In this document: positions 1 through 5,752 of the stretch, one piece after another
Layout: every line of letters starts with the position of its first letter
How positions within the stretch are numbered: position 1 is the first letter of the stretch
Source: an uncultured Prevotella sp.
GTDB taxonomy: Bacteria; Bacteroidota; Bacteroidia; Bacteroidales; Bacteroidaceae
Length of the DNA stretch: 6,493 nt
Assembly (NCBI GenBank): GCA_900546575.1
Contig: URDM01000112.1
Location: 1-6,493 of the forward strand
Direction of reading: 5' to 3'
Notes under the pieces: generated by a model
The model's database searches: none
The model's input: only the letters and a program-made list of their open reading frames with translations
Told to the model about the DNA's origin: nothing
Position numbers and translations under genes: made by a program

Positions 1-83
1 CTAATTCGTAACCTCTTCTTTTTATGAGATAAAAACTTATCTCATTCTCAATCACTTATAAAAAATACGTACTTTCAACAATA

Positions 84-99
84 AAAAGGAGTCCTTTTG
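84..99 (-). repeat. Isolated copy of the 22-bp array motif
   Basis: The 16 bases here are the exact reverse complement of 4794-4809 (CAAAAGGACTCCTTTT on the minus strand), which lie in the 22-bp tandem array about 4.7 kb away. Like the array units it is nearly self-complementary (AAAAGGA and TCCTTTT around one central base). A 16-base exact match in a 6.5 kb window is unlikely by chance, although low complexity lowers the significance. It suggests that the motif is dispersed in this genome. Confidence 0.55.
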
Positions 100-153
100 T
101 TTGGCTCATCCGATCTTTGGAGTGATACTATTGTTTTGGTTAGTGCAAACTGT

Positions 154-265
154 AGGAGGCTATGGCGTCCTCGCCGTAGCCTGAGCAAGCTGGTAGTGCA
201 ATTTATCAATAACAAGAATGCACGGACAAACTGCACAGACTATGGCGGGGACGCCATAGCCTCCT
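154..265. repeat. Inverted pair of AGGAGGCTATGGCG hairpin repeats
   Basis: Two copies of a 29-base element face each other at 154-182 and 237-265. They agree at 26 of 29 positions when one is reverse-complemented, and two of the three differences would still allow G-U pairs in RNA. Each copy is also a hairpin by itself: 157-167 with 172-182 (11 bp, one G-U, 4-base loop) and 240-247 with 252-259 (8 bp, 4-base loop). The DNA could therefore form two small hairpins or one long 29-bp stem with a 54-base loop. Neither copy is followed by a clear T-run, so a terminator role is less evident than for the related hairpin at 369-406. Confidence 0.7.
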
Positions 266-362
266 ATTGTTTCCTTTGCCAATTGACTTACAGGATTGGA
301 CTTATAACATTATCATTCGAAATATCGGATTAACCTTTTGCTTTTCGCAAGAAACAACCCGT

Positions 363-406
363 AAAAACAGCAGGAGGCTATGACATCACTGCCATAGCCT
401 CCTGTT
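363..406 (-). terminator. Intrinsic terminator of the GH2 gene (repeat family member)
   Basis: A 14-bp stem (369-382 with 393-406, one G-U pair, 10-base loop) lies 42 bases beyond the stop codon of the minus-strand beta-galactosidase gene. Read on the minus strand, the stem is followed by G and then five T residues (plus-strand AAAAA at 363-367). That is the layout of a Rho-independent terminator. The arm AGGAGGCTATG is the same core found in the inverted pair at 154-265, so the terminator belongs to a local repeat family. There is no T-run on the plus side, so it should work in one direction only. Confidence 0.7.
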
Positions 407-447
407 AAGTTCAGCGTTGCTGCTGATGTATATTTCTTACGCTCGTT

Positions 448-3400
448 TTACTTCACCGAAGGAGTAAAGCGCAATGTCACTACATGCTCGCCGGTAGGTG
501 TCTGATACTGTGGCAGGCATGAATCACCGCCACATGAGCGGTTGCCGATGCCACGCTGCCAGTAGTCGAAGTGTGCGAATATCTGACGGCTCGGAGTGAG
601 ATCGTAAGGATGCTTGCCTCCGTAGAACACGTCGTAGTTGAACTGACGGTCGTCAATGTGCGAGAGTGAGAAGGCTACCTGGCCCTCTGTCTGCACGTTG
701 AGTTGCAGACCTGCGCCCGAGAGGGTAAGGTCGCGCAGTCCCTGATGGTCGCCCATTATCTGCGGTGCGCTCTGCTCCTCAAACATTCCGGCTACGGTTG
801 TGGTGTAACGGCCGAGCAATGAGCCGCGCTGGCGGTCGATATAGTTCGACCACGGACCCTTGGCATAATACTCTACATTCTCCAGTTCCGGAGCAAACTG
901 CATCGTTACGCCTACACGACGTGTCTCAGCGCTTGAGTTGTTGAATGCTATACGCATGTCAACACGTCCGTCGGGATAGATGGTATACTGTATGTTGTGA
1001 GTGTCCTTGCCGTTGCTTACCGATGTCTGTGCAACCACATTCTTGCCAACACGTTTCGGAGCGCTTACGAGATTCTTGCTGCCCGTGAGTGCGCCTTCCT
1101 CCTTGTTGTCGTTCTCGGCAACACCACCTGTAGCTCCAAGCGAAATGTTGTCGTTGGCAATGCGGCGGAATCCGTTGAAGTCGGGGCCCTTGCCTGGTTC
1201 AACGAGGCTCTTGCCGTCGTACAGCCATTCTGCTATTGTGCCGTCATCGGCAAAGCTTATCTTGAAACGCTCGCCCGTTACGCAGTTGCCCTTTACCTTC
1301 AGCTTGCCCTTCTCGGCAATGGCTGGCAACTGACTGTGCTGCTGCTGTACGAAAGTCGGGTCGGCTACAGATACGCAGTTTGCCTTGGCGTCGGCGTTGA
1401 GCTTGAACTGCTGCTCTACTACAGCGTATCCGCGCTTGGTCCATGTGCAGTCGTTCTTCATGCGAAGACTGAATGTGATGATGTATTCGCCGTCGTTCTT
1501 CACCTCTGTAGCATAAGGGATACTTACGTGGCAGATTTCGCCCGGAGCGCAGCTTGGCAACTGCAGGTCGCCATGTTCTACTGAGCGGCCGTCCTTCAGC
1601 ACCTCGTACGAGAGATAGAGCAGGTCGGCAAGGTTGGTGAAGTTGTACTTGTTGCGGAGCACAAGGTTGTGATCCTTGAGGCTTTCGAAGTTGACGTAGC
1701 GATAAACGTACTTCACCTCGGTGAGCTTTGCAGTCCATTCACGTCCAGGAGTGATGATTCCGTTAGACATAAAGTCGCCCTGGAAGCCCAGATGTCCATG
1801 ATTCATCTTTGTATAATCATAACCTGAGGTGTAGTAATGGAGTCCGGTCTGCGGGTCGACGAGCGGTTCATGCGCCTTGATGCGGCGTGTGTCGTATATA
1901 CCCTGGTCCACCCAGTCCCAGATACAGCCTCCGATGATGCCGTTAGAACCCTCGATGATGTCCCAGTATTCCTGCAAGTTGCCTACAGCCTGACCCATAG
2001 CGTGTGCATATTCGCAAATGAAGTAAGGCTTGCCGTTGAGTCCGTCGCGGTGTTTTATGACATTGTTGATGATGGGATACATGTCCGAACCGAAGTCGGA
2101 ATACTTCTCGCCATGCTTGTAGCCCTCATAATGCACCCAAGCATCGCGTCCGGGGAGGAGTCGCTTCACCTCATCGTAGGTGGCCTGGAAGTTCTGTCCG
2201 CCTCCCGACTCGTTGCCGAGCGACCAGAATACAACGCTCGGATGGTTGCGGTCGCGCAATACCATGCGGCGTGTACGGTCTACATAAGCGGCCTGCCATG
2301 TAGGATTGTCAGACAGAGATTGGTTGTTGTGGCACTCGACGTCGGCCTCGTTCATGCAGTACAGACCGTAGTAGTCGAACATTGCATACATCTTAGGCTG
2401 GCGCGGATAGTGGCTTGTGCGCACGGTATTGACGTTGGCGAGCTTCATAAGCGTTACGTCCTTGAGCATTGTGGGCACGTCGATGGCGTGGCCGAGCAAC
2501 GGGTGGATGTCCTGCGTATTCACTCCCTTGAAGTATTCGCGCTTGCCGTTGATGTAGATAAGATTGCCACGCTGCTCAACCGAGCGGAAACCGTAGAGTG
2601 TAGAGAACACCATTTCCTCCTGACCGTTGTCTGTCTTCTGACGTACAATGACGGTATAGAGGTTGGGATGTTCGGCCGACCATGGCTTCAAGTTGTTGAG
2701 GTTATCGAACTTGACGTCCACTTTCTTCTCAACATCGGCTGCAGTAAATGCCAAGGCAGCGCTCTGGCTTGCCACACGCACACCATTCTGGTCGAGCAGT
2801 TCCACCTCGACGGTCTTCTTGCCCTTCTGGTGCTGGGCGTTGTTGAGTGTCAGCTCAACGTTCATAGAACCTGAAGTGTAGCCGTCGTTGAGGCTTGATG
2901 TGATGTAATGGTCGCCGATGAACGCCTTGGGAGTAGCCACGAGATACACGTCGCGATGAATGCCTGCGAGGTGCCACATGTCCTGGCCTTCAAGATATGA
3001 GCCGTCCGACCAGCGGTAAACGCGTACCGAAATGTTGTTCTCGCCGCCGCGCACCAATGACGTAACGTCAAACTCGGCATCGGTGTTGGCTCCCTGTGAG
3101 TAGCCGGCATAGTGTCCGTTCACCCATACCATTATTGCGCTGCACGCTCCGTCGAAGTGGAGGAACACGCGCTTGCCGCTCTCCCAACCCTTGGGCAGGG
3201 TGAATGTGCGGCGATAAGAACCAACGGGGTTCTTGTCGAAATTGTCGTCGAAAGCGGTAATGCGTGGTGGCTCGTTCTTGAACGGATATCCCACATTATT
3301 ATATACGGGCACATCGTAGCCAGCCATTTCCCAATTGAGGGGCACAGCTATGTTGTCCCAGCCGCTCACGTCGGCGTTGTCGCCGTAGAAGTTCTGCTCC

Positions 3401-3753
3401 TCGGGCACACCCTGCGACTTCCAGTCGGCTGTGTAATGGAATTTCCATTGTCCGTTGAGCGACAGCCAGTCGGCATGGTCGGGATTGAGCCATGGGAATC
3501 GGAAATACTCGTCCTTCATCATTTCAGACGTCGACGAGTAAGGCATAAAGGTGGCATGAGCCTTCTCTTTGCGGTCTTCAAACTTGGTTTCATCCTCGAC
3601 CCACGCCACTGAAGGGCCTGCCACCTGCACGGTGTAAGTCTTCGCTACCATTGTTTTTCGTGCCGCCTTGCGTGACTTTGACTGCGCACTGGCTCCCTGC
3701 CATGCCATCAAGCCCAACATTGCTGCGACACAGAAAATAAGATTCTTATTCAT
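448..3753 (-). CDS. Exported GH2 beta-galactosidase (LacZ/EbgA family)
   Basis: This 1101-residue protein is a complete glycoside hydrolase family 2 enzyme, expected to release terminal beta-galactosyl residues by a retaining mechanism. Domains in order, with rough limits: signal peptide (1-23, cut after ASA), jelly-roll sugar-binding domain (80-275, with SDGSYLEGQDMW and Asp258 matching the galactose-contacting Asp201 of E. coli LacZ), Ig-like domain (277-390), TIM barrel (392-690), a second beta domain (695-785) and the C-terminal small-chain domain (815-1097). Catalytic residues are Glu515 (SLGNES, acid/base) and Glu581 (ICEYAHAMG, nucleophile); RTSHYP and WDWVDQG are also present. E. coli LacZ has 1023 residues; the extra length is the signal peptide and an N-terminal extension. 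No lipobox is seen, so periplasm or secretion is inferred. The LacZ loop bearing Trp999 is replaced by NRSCGGDSC (1071-1079). The start is the first ATG after the promoter; no Shine-Dalgarno is seen. Specificity could also be for other beta-galactosides. Confidence 0.93.
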   Translation of the reverse strand: MNKNLIFCVAAMLGLMAWQGASAQSKSRKAARKTMVAKTYTVQVAGPSVAWVEDETKFEDRKEKAHATFMPYSSTSEMMKDEYFRFPWLNPDHADWLSLNGQWKFHYTADWKSQGVPEEQNFYGDNADVSGWDNIAVPLNWEMAGYDVPVYNNVGYPFKNEPPRITAFDDNFDKNPVGSYRRTFTLPKGWESGKRVFLHFDGACSAIMVWVNGHYAGYSQGANTDAEFDVTSLVRGGENNISVRVYRWSDGSYLEGQDMWHLAGIHRDVYLVATPKAFIGDHYITSSLNDGYTSGSMNVELTLNNAQHQKGKKTVEVELLDQNGVRVASQSAALAFTAADVEKKVDVKFDNLNNLKPWSAEHPNLYTVIVRQKTDNGQEEMVFSTLYGFRSVEQRGNLIYINGKREYFKGVNTQDIHPLLGHAIDVPTMLKDVTLMKLANVNTVRTSHYPRQPKMYAMFDYYGLYCMNEADVECHNNQSLSDNPTWQAAYVDRTRRMVLRDRNHPSVVFWSLGNESGGGQNFQATYDEVKRLLPGRDAWVHYEGYKHGEKYSDFGSDMYPIINNVIKHRDGLNGKPYFICEYAHAMGQAVGNLQEYWDIIEGSNGIIGGCIWDWVDQGIYDTRRIKAHEPLVDPQTGLHYYTSGYDYTKMNHGHLGFQGDFMSNGIITPGREWTAKLTEVKYVYRYVNFESLKDHNLVLRNKYNFTNLADLLYLSYEVLKDGRSVEHGDLQLPSCAPGEICHVSIPYATEVKNDGEYIITFSLRMKNDCTWTKRGYAVVEQQFKLNADAKANCVSVADPTFVQQQHSQLPAIAEKGKLKVKGNCVTGERFKISFADDGTIAEWLYDGKSLVEPGKGPDFNGFRRIANDNISLGATGGVAENDNKEEGALTGSKNLVSAPKRVGKNVVAQTSVSNGKDTHNIQYTIYPDGRVDMRIAFNNSSAETRRVGVTMQFAPELENVEYYAKGPWSNYIDRQRGSLLGRYTTTVAGMFEEQSAPQIMGDHQGLRDLTLSGAGLQLNVQTEGQVAFSLSHIDDRQFNYDVFYGGKHPYDLTPSRQIFAHFDYWQRGIGNRSCGGDSCLPQYQTPTGEHVVTLRFTPSVK

Positions 3754-3806
3754 ATGTACTTAGGTTTTATGTGGTTTGTTTATGAAATTTGCGGTTCATT
3801 TTGATG

Positions 3807-3814
3807 CAAAGATA
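3807..3814 (-). promoter_or_regulatory. Candidate -7 element for the GH2 gene
   Basis: On the minus strand this reads TATCTTTG, a full match to the Bacteroidetes -7 consensus TAnnTTTG. It would place the transcript start near 3800 and leave a leader of about 45 bases before the ATG at 3753. A TTTG at the usual -33 distance is not evident (the closest, at 3827-3830, is too near), so the promoter may be weak or helped by an activator. No operator is obvious. Confidence 0.5.
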
Positions 3815-3863
3815 GCTCAAAATAACCAAAAATGCTACTTTTAATGCATTTTTTTAATGAAAG

Positions 3864-3896
3864 TTGCGGTAATATCCAATTTATTTCATACCTTTG
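3864..3896 (+). promoter_or_regulatory. Promoter of tRNA-Tyr
   Basis: TACCTTTG at 3889-3896 is a full match to the Bacteroidetes -7 element TAnnTTTG. A TTG at 3864-3866, about 22 bases upstream, fits the -33 position. The predicted transcript start is just a few bases downstream, so the 5' leader before the mature tRNA at 3917 would be only about 10-15 bases long. It diverges from the GH2 promoter at 3807-3814. Confidence 0.65.
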
Positions 3897-3916
3897 CACT
3901 CGCTTTTAAGAAGCAA

Positions 3917-3998
3917 GGGTGGTTACCAGAGTGGCCAAATGGGGCAGACTGTAAATCTGCTGGCGATGCCTTCGGTGGTTCGAATCCATCACCACCCA
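3917..3998 (+). tRNA. tRNA-Tyr (anticodon GTA)
   Basis: The sequence folds as a class II (long variable arm) tRNA. The acceptor stem is GGGTGGT (3917-3923) with ACCACCC (3991-3997). The D stem is CCA with TGG (3926-3928, 3940-3942). The anticodon stem is GCAGA with TCTGC, with anticodon GTA at 3951-3953. The variable arm is GGC-GAT-GCC (3962-3970). The T stem is GGTGG with CCATC (one G-U) around the loop TTCGAAT (3979-3985). The discriminator base is A3998. CCA is not encoded and must be added after transcription. It decodes UAU and UAC. It has its own promoter and terminator, so it is a single-gene transcript. Confidence 0.97.
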
Positions 3999-4008
3999 CT
4001 ACGAACAT

Positions 4009-4041
4009 AAAGGTGTGTCATTTACATGGCGCACCTTTTTT
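4009..4041 (+). terminator. Intrinsic terminator after tRNA-Tyr
   Basis: A stem of about 12 bp (4009-4020 with 4027-4038, two G-U pairs, 6-base loop TTTACA) begins 10 bases after the tRNA and runs into six T residues at 4036-4041. This is a typical Rho-independent terminator. It should separate the tRNA transcript from the gene starting at 4092. Confidence 0.85.
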
Positions 4042-4091
4042 CGTATAGACATATTCGTAAAGCATTTTCTAAAAACTAAAATCACAATATT

Positions 4092-4718
4092 ATGAACAGA
4101 CTATTGACATTGATGGCAGCACTGGTGCTGTCGCTCAGCTCAATGGCTCAAGGCGTGTACACACAGCCGTGCCAGGACAAGAAACTCGAGAAGAAGGCTA
4201 TCAAGTGGAAAAACTCAAACAAGTGGCGCAACGGATTTACGGCAGCCTCGCCTCACGAAACTGTCAACGCTGCCGAATTCTACACACAATACAAGCGCAA
4301 CCCGCAATGGAAAGCTCTCTTCGCATGGCTCGCAAAGACCGACCTTATGGCTCTGCCAGCAGGCCAACACCCCATTCCAGGCACCACGATGAAGGCTAAT
4401 GTGGAGGATGGCGAGAACGGCGACCTTGAAAAACGCGGCACCGAAAGCCATCGTCAGTATGTCGACTTCCAATATGTTGTGAAGGGCAGTGAGCGCTTCG
4501 GACTGCTCGACCACGTTACAAGCCGAGCCAAGGCGCCATATCGTCCCGACATCATCAACTACGATTACGAGGTGGACAAGACCCTGTTCGTTGACTCAAC
4601 TCCCGACAAATTCTTCATATTCTTTCCCGGCGACTGGCACATTGCAAAGATTAAGACCGACAAAGCCGACCAGAAAATACGCGTCGTAGTGGTGAAGGTG
4701 GAGTATAAGGACAAGTAA
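4092..4718 (+). CDS. Exported YhcH/YjgK/YiaL (EbgC-like, DUF386) protein
   Basis: This 208-residue protein belongs to the cupin-like DUF386 family, which includes E. coli YhcH, YjgK, YiaL and EbgC. Family members are about 150 residues long; the extra length is an N-terminal signal peptide (1-19, hydrophobic core LLTLMAALVLSLSS, cut after SMA) and a charged linker (about 25-50). The family core covers about 55-205. Likely metal or substrate ligands are Glu118, His120 and Asp125 in ESHRQYVDFQYVVKGSE, and His183 in FFPGDWH, all at places where the family is conserved. EbgC is the small subunit of the E. coli evolved beta-galactosidase; other members are linked to sialic acid and uncommon sugar pathways, and their exact reactions are poorly established. 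Here the gene lies across a tRNA from a GH2 beta-galactosidase, transcribed away from it. No clear promoter or Shine-Dalgarno is seen in the 50 bases upstream. The family call is firm; the substrate is unknown. Confidence 0.85.
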   Translation: MNRLLTLMAALVLSLSSMAQGVYTQPCQDKKLEKKAIKWKNSNKWRNGFTAASPHETVNAAEFYTQYKRNPQWKALFAWLAKTDLMALPAGQHPIPGTTMKANVEDGENGDLEKRGTESHRQYVDFQYVVKGSERFGLLDHVTSRAKAPYRPDIINYDYEVDKTLFVDSTPDKFFIFFPGDWHIAKIKTDKADQKIRVVVVKVEYKDK

Positions 4719-4750
4719 ACCGCAAGGCAACAAAAATCCAGCCGTAAAAC

Positions 4751-4860
4751 AAATGTAGCCCTTTTGGCTTGCAAAAGGACTCGTTTTGCAAGCCAAAAGG
4801 ACTCCTTTTGCAGGGCAAAACGAATCCTTTTACAGGCCAAAAGGGCTACATTTGTAATGG
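4751..4860. repeat. 22-bp tandem array with nested inverted repeats
   Basis: Five units of 22 bases follow without spacers: 4751-4772, 4773-4794, 4795-4816, 4817-4838 and 4839-4860, the outer two being more diverged. The inner units share the pattern AAAAGGACTCCTTTTGCAGG with small changes, and each is close to self-complementary. Two larger structures compete. One is a perfect 17-bp stem with a 7-base loop (4760-4776 with 4784-4800). The other is a perfect 20-base inverted repeat closing the whole array (4749-4768 with 4836-4855). The array starts about 30 bases after the stop codon of the EbgC-like gene, so it may shape the 3' end of that mRNA, although no clean stem-plus-T-run terminator is seen. 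Confidence 0.85.
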
Positions 4861-4930
4861 CACTATATTATACATCCTATTGCATGCATTCGTATCACTC
4901 GCCGTATCCGCTTATACACCTTATTATATA

Positions 4931-5036
4931 TATAACAGGTTGTGCAGTTGCGTGTAACAGGTAGTCCGCTATGTGTAACATGTAGAGCGCTGTGTGTGAC
5001 GAGTTGAACACTATATATAATAGGTAAAGCGATGAA
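4931..5036. repeat. Degenerate 21-bp tandem array
   Basis: Five diverged units can be lined up: 4931-4952 (22 bases), then 4953-4973, 4974-4994, 4995-5015 and 5016-5036 (21 bases each). They share a start like TGTAACAGGTAG followed by a variable half, often with CCGCTATG or GCGCTGTG. Units 2 and 3 are the most alike. There are no constant-length unique spacers, so this is not a CRISPR array. The period of 21 makes seven-residue repeats in an open frame on the minus strand, but nothing supports expression. Confidence 0.65.
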
Positions 5037-5085
5037 AGAGAGCAGAAATAGTTGTGTTTCTGTTAAATAAACGTAAATATACAGT

Positions 5086-5099
5086 ATGCTTAAAAGCAT
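5086..5099. promoter_or_regulatory. Palindrome upstream of the rplM promoter
   Basis: ATGCTT and AAGCAT (5086-5091, 5094-5099) form a 14-base dyad with two central A residues. It ends two bases before the presumed -33 element of the rplM promoter, where a regulator could bind. The sequence is AT-rich and no known operator is recognised, so this is only a candidate site. Confidence 0.25.
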
Positions 5100-5101
5100 C
5101 A

Positions 5102-5133
5102 TTTCTCTATATAATAAAAAATGAGTAATTTTG
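5102..5133 (+). promoter_or_regulatory. Promoter of the rplM-rpsI operon
   Basis: TAATTTTG at 5126-5133 fits the Bacteroidetes -7 consensus TAnnTTTG. TTTC at 5102-5105, 20 bases upstream, is a near match to the -33 TTTG. The region upstream is rich in A and T. The start of transcription is expected near 5140, which gives a leader of about 140 bases before rplM. Confidence 0.65.
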
Positions 5134-5139
5134 CGGACC

Positions 5140-5280
5140 GATTATTTGGGGATACACTTAGAGTCCCCTGCATGAGGGTGTTAATAGCGCTCGTTATAGA
5201 AAAGGCCAAACGGCGTGGTTAGTGAATCGCTCGTGCAATAAAAATAAAACGTTTTTTAGTAGTAATTTTTAAATTAAACA
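5140..5280 (+). promoter_or_regulatory. Structured 5' leader of rplM, possible ribosomal protein autoregulation
   Basis: Between the presumed transcript start and the rplM ATG lie about 140 bases, long for a mere ribosome-binding region. The first half can fold in two exclusive ways: GGGGA with TCCCC (5148-5152, 5164-5168), or CCCT with AGGG (5166-5169, 5175-5178). A second stem pairs AGCG with CGCT (5186-5189, 5228-5231) and, inside an internal loop, CGTTA with TAGTG (5192-5196, 5220-5224), enclosing a small GCC-AAAC-GGC hairpin. The last 45 bases are A/T-rich and unstructured up to the start codon. In several bacteria leaders of uL13 operons bind uL13 and repress translation; that role here is inference. 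Confidence 0.5.
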
Positions 5281-5742
5281 ATGAACACTTTAAGTTACAA
5301 GACTATTTCCGTAAACAAGGAAACAGCTAAGAAGGAGTGGGTGGTAATCGATGCCACAGACCAGGTAGTAGGTCGTCTCTGCTCTAAGGTAGCAAAGCTC
5401 ATCCGCGGAAAGTACAAGCCGTCATTCACTCCCCACGTGGACTGTGGTGACAACGTTATCATCATCAACGCAGCCAAGGCTGTTTTCACAGGTAAGAAGG
5501 AAACAGACAAGGTTTACACACGTTATACTGGCTATCCTGGTGGACAGCGCTTCAACACTCCGGCAGAGCTCCGCAAGCGTCCTGACGGAATGGACAAGAT
5601 TATCCGTCACGCTGTGAAGGGTATGCTCCCCAAGGGTCCTCTCGGTCGTCGTCTGCTTGACAACCTCTACATCTACGATGGTACAGAGCACAAGCACGAG
5701 GCACAGCAGCCTAAGGCAATTGATATTAACCAGTATAAATAA
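5281..5742 (+). CDS. rplM: 50S ribosomal protein uL13 (L13)
   Basis: The 153-residue product is ribosomal protein uL13, an early-assembling 23S rRNA-binding protein of the large subunit. Visible family features are WVVIDATDQVVGR (residues 20-32), RGKYKPSFTPHVDCGDNVII (42-61) and the L13 signature VKGMLPKGPLGR (112-123). Its length is in line with other Bacteroidetes L13 proteins (about 150 residues; E. coli has 142). The ATG at 5281 gives the usual Bacteroidales start MNTLSYKTISVNKET. It is preceded by an A/T-rich stretch without Shine-Dalgarno, as is common for highly expressed genes of this phylum. It is first in an operon with rpsI, which begins 10 bases downstream, and is read from the promoter near 5126 through a structured leader. 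Confidence 0.98.
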   Translation: MNTLSYKTISVNKETAKKEWVVIDATDQVVGRLCSKVAKLIRGKYKPSFTPHVDCGDNVIIINAAKAVFTGKKETDKVYTRYTGYPGGQRFNTPAELRKRPDGMDKIIRHAVKGMLPKGPLGRRLLDNLYIYDGTEHKHEAQQPKAIDINQYK

Positions 5743-5752
5743 AGAATAGAAG

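Larger units (their letters stand above)
1..447. other. Gene-free left flank with hairpin repeats
   Basis: I see no credible protein gene in these 447 bases. The stretch holds a 9-bp perfect hairpin at 24-45 (arms ATGAGATAA and TTATCTCAT, loop AAAC) with no T-run after it on either strand, so it is not a clear terminator. It also holds one isolated copy of a 16-base repeat motif (84-99), an inverted pair of a hairpin repeat (154-182 and 237-265), and a third hairpin of the same family just before position 448. The only open frame of any length (97-333) starts at a TTG and runs straight through the hairpin repeats. Confidence 0.7.

Noticed and set aside
24..45. Hairpin as a transcription terminator
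   Set aside because: The stem is AT-rich and has no T-run on its downstream side on either strand.
97..333. Open frame of 78 codons in the left flank
   Set aside because: It starts at a TTG, runs through the inverted hairpin repeats and shows no recognisable domain or upstream signal.
1837..2874. Long plus-strand open frame of 345 codons (also 997-1584 and 3112-3612)
   Set aside because: These lie wholly antisense to the well-supported GH2 gene. Their composition is what the reverse strand of that gene gives, and no domain is recognisable.
3857..4048. Open frame of 63 codons containing LPEWPNGADCKSAGDAFGGS
   Set aside because: This is the translation of the tRNA-Tyr gene, a common spurious protein in databases.
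3917..4100. Phage or island attachment site at the tRNA-Tyr 3' end
   Set aside because: I found no second copy of the tRNA 3' end in the window and no integrase.
4565..4964. Several short open frames on both strands made of residues such as ACKTSPFASQKG
   Set aside because: They arise from the 22-bp repeat array, whose period shifts the frame with each unit and which lacks stop codons. No start signal supports them.
4751..5036. Possible CRISPR array
   Set aside because: Both arrays have directly joined units without unique spacers, and no cas gene is nearby.
4863..5102. Minus-strand open frame of 79 codons with a seven-residue repeat (VTHSALH, VTHSGLP)
   Set aside because: The repeat comes from the 21-bp array. 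There is no promoter on that strand that I can see and no known family.
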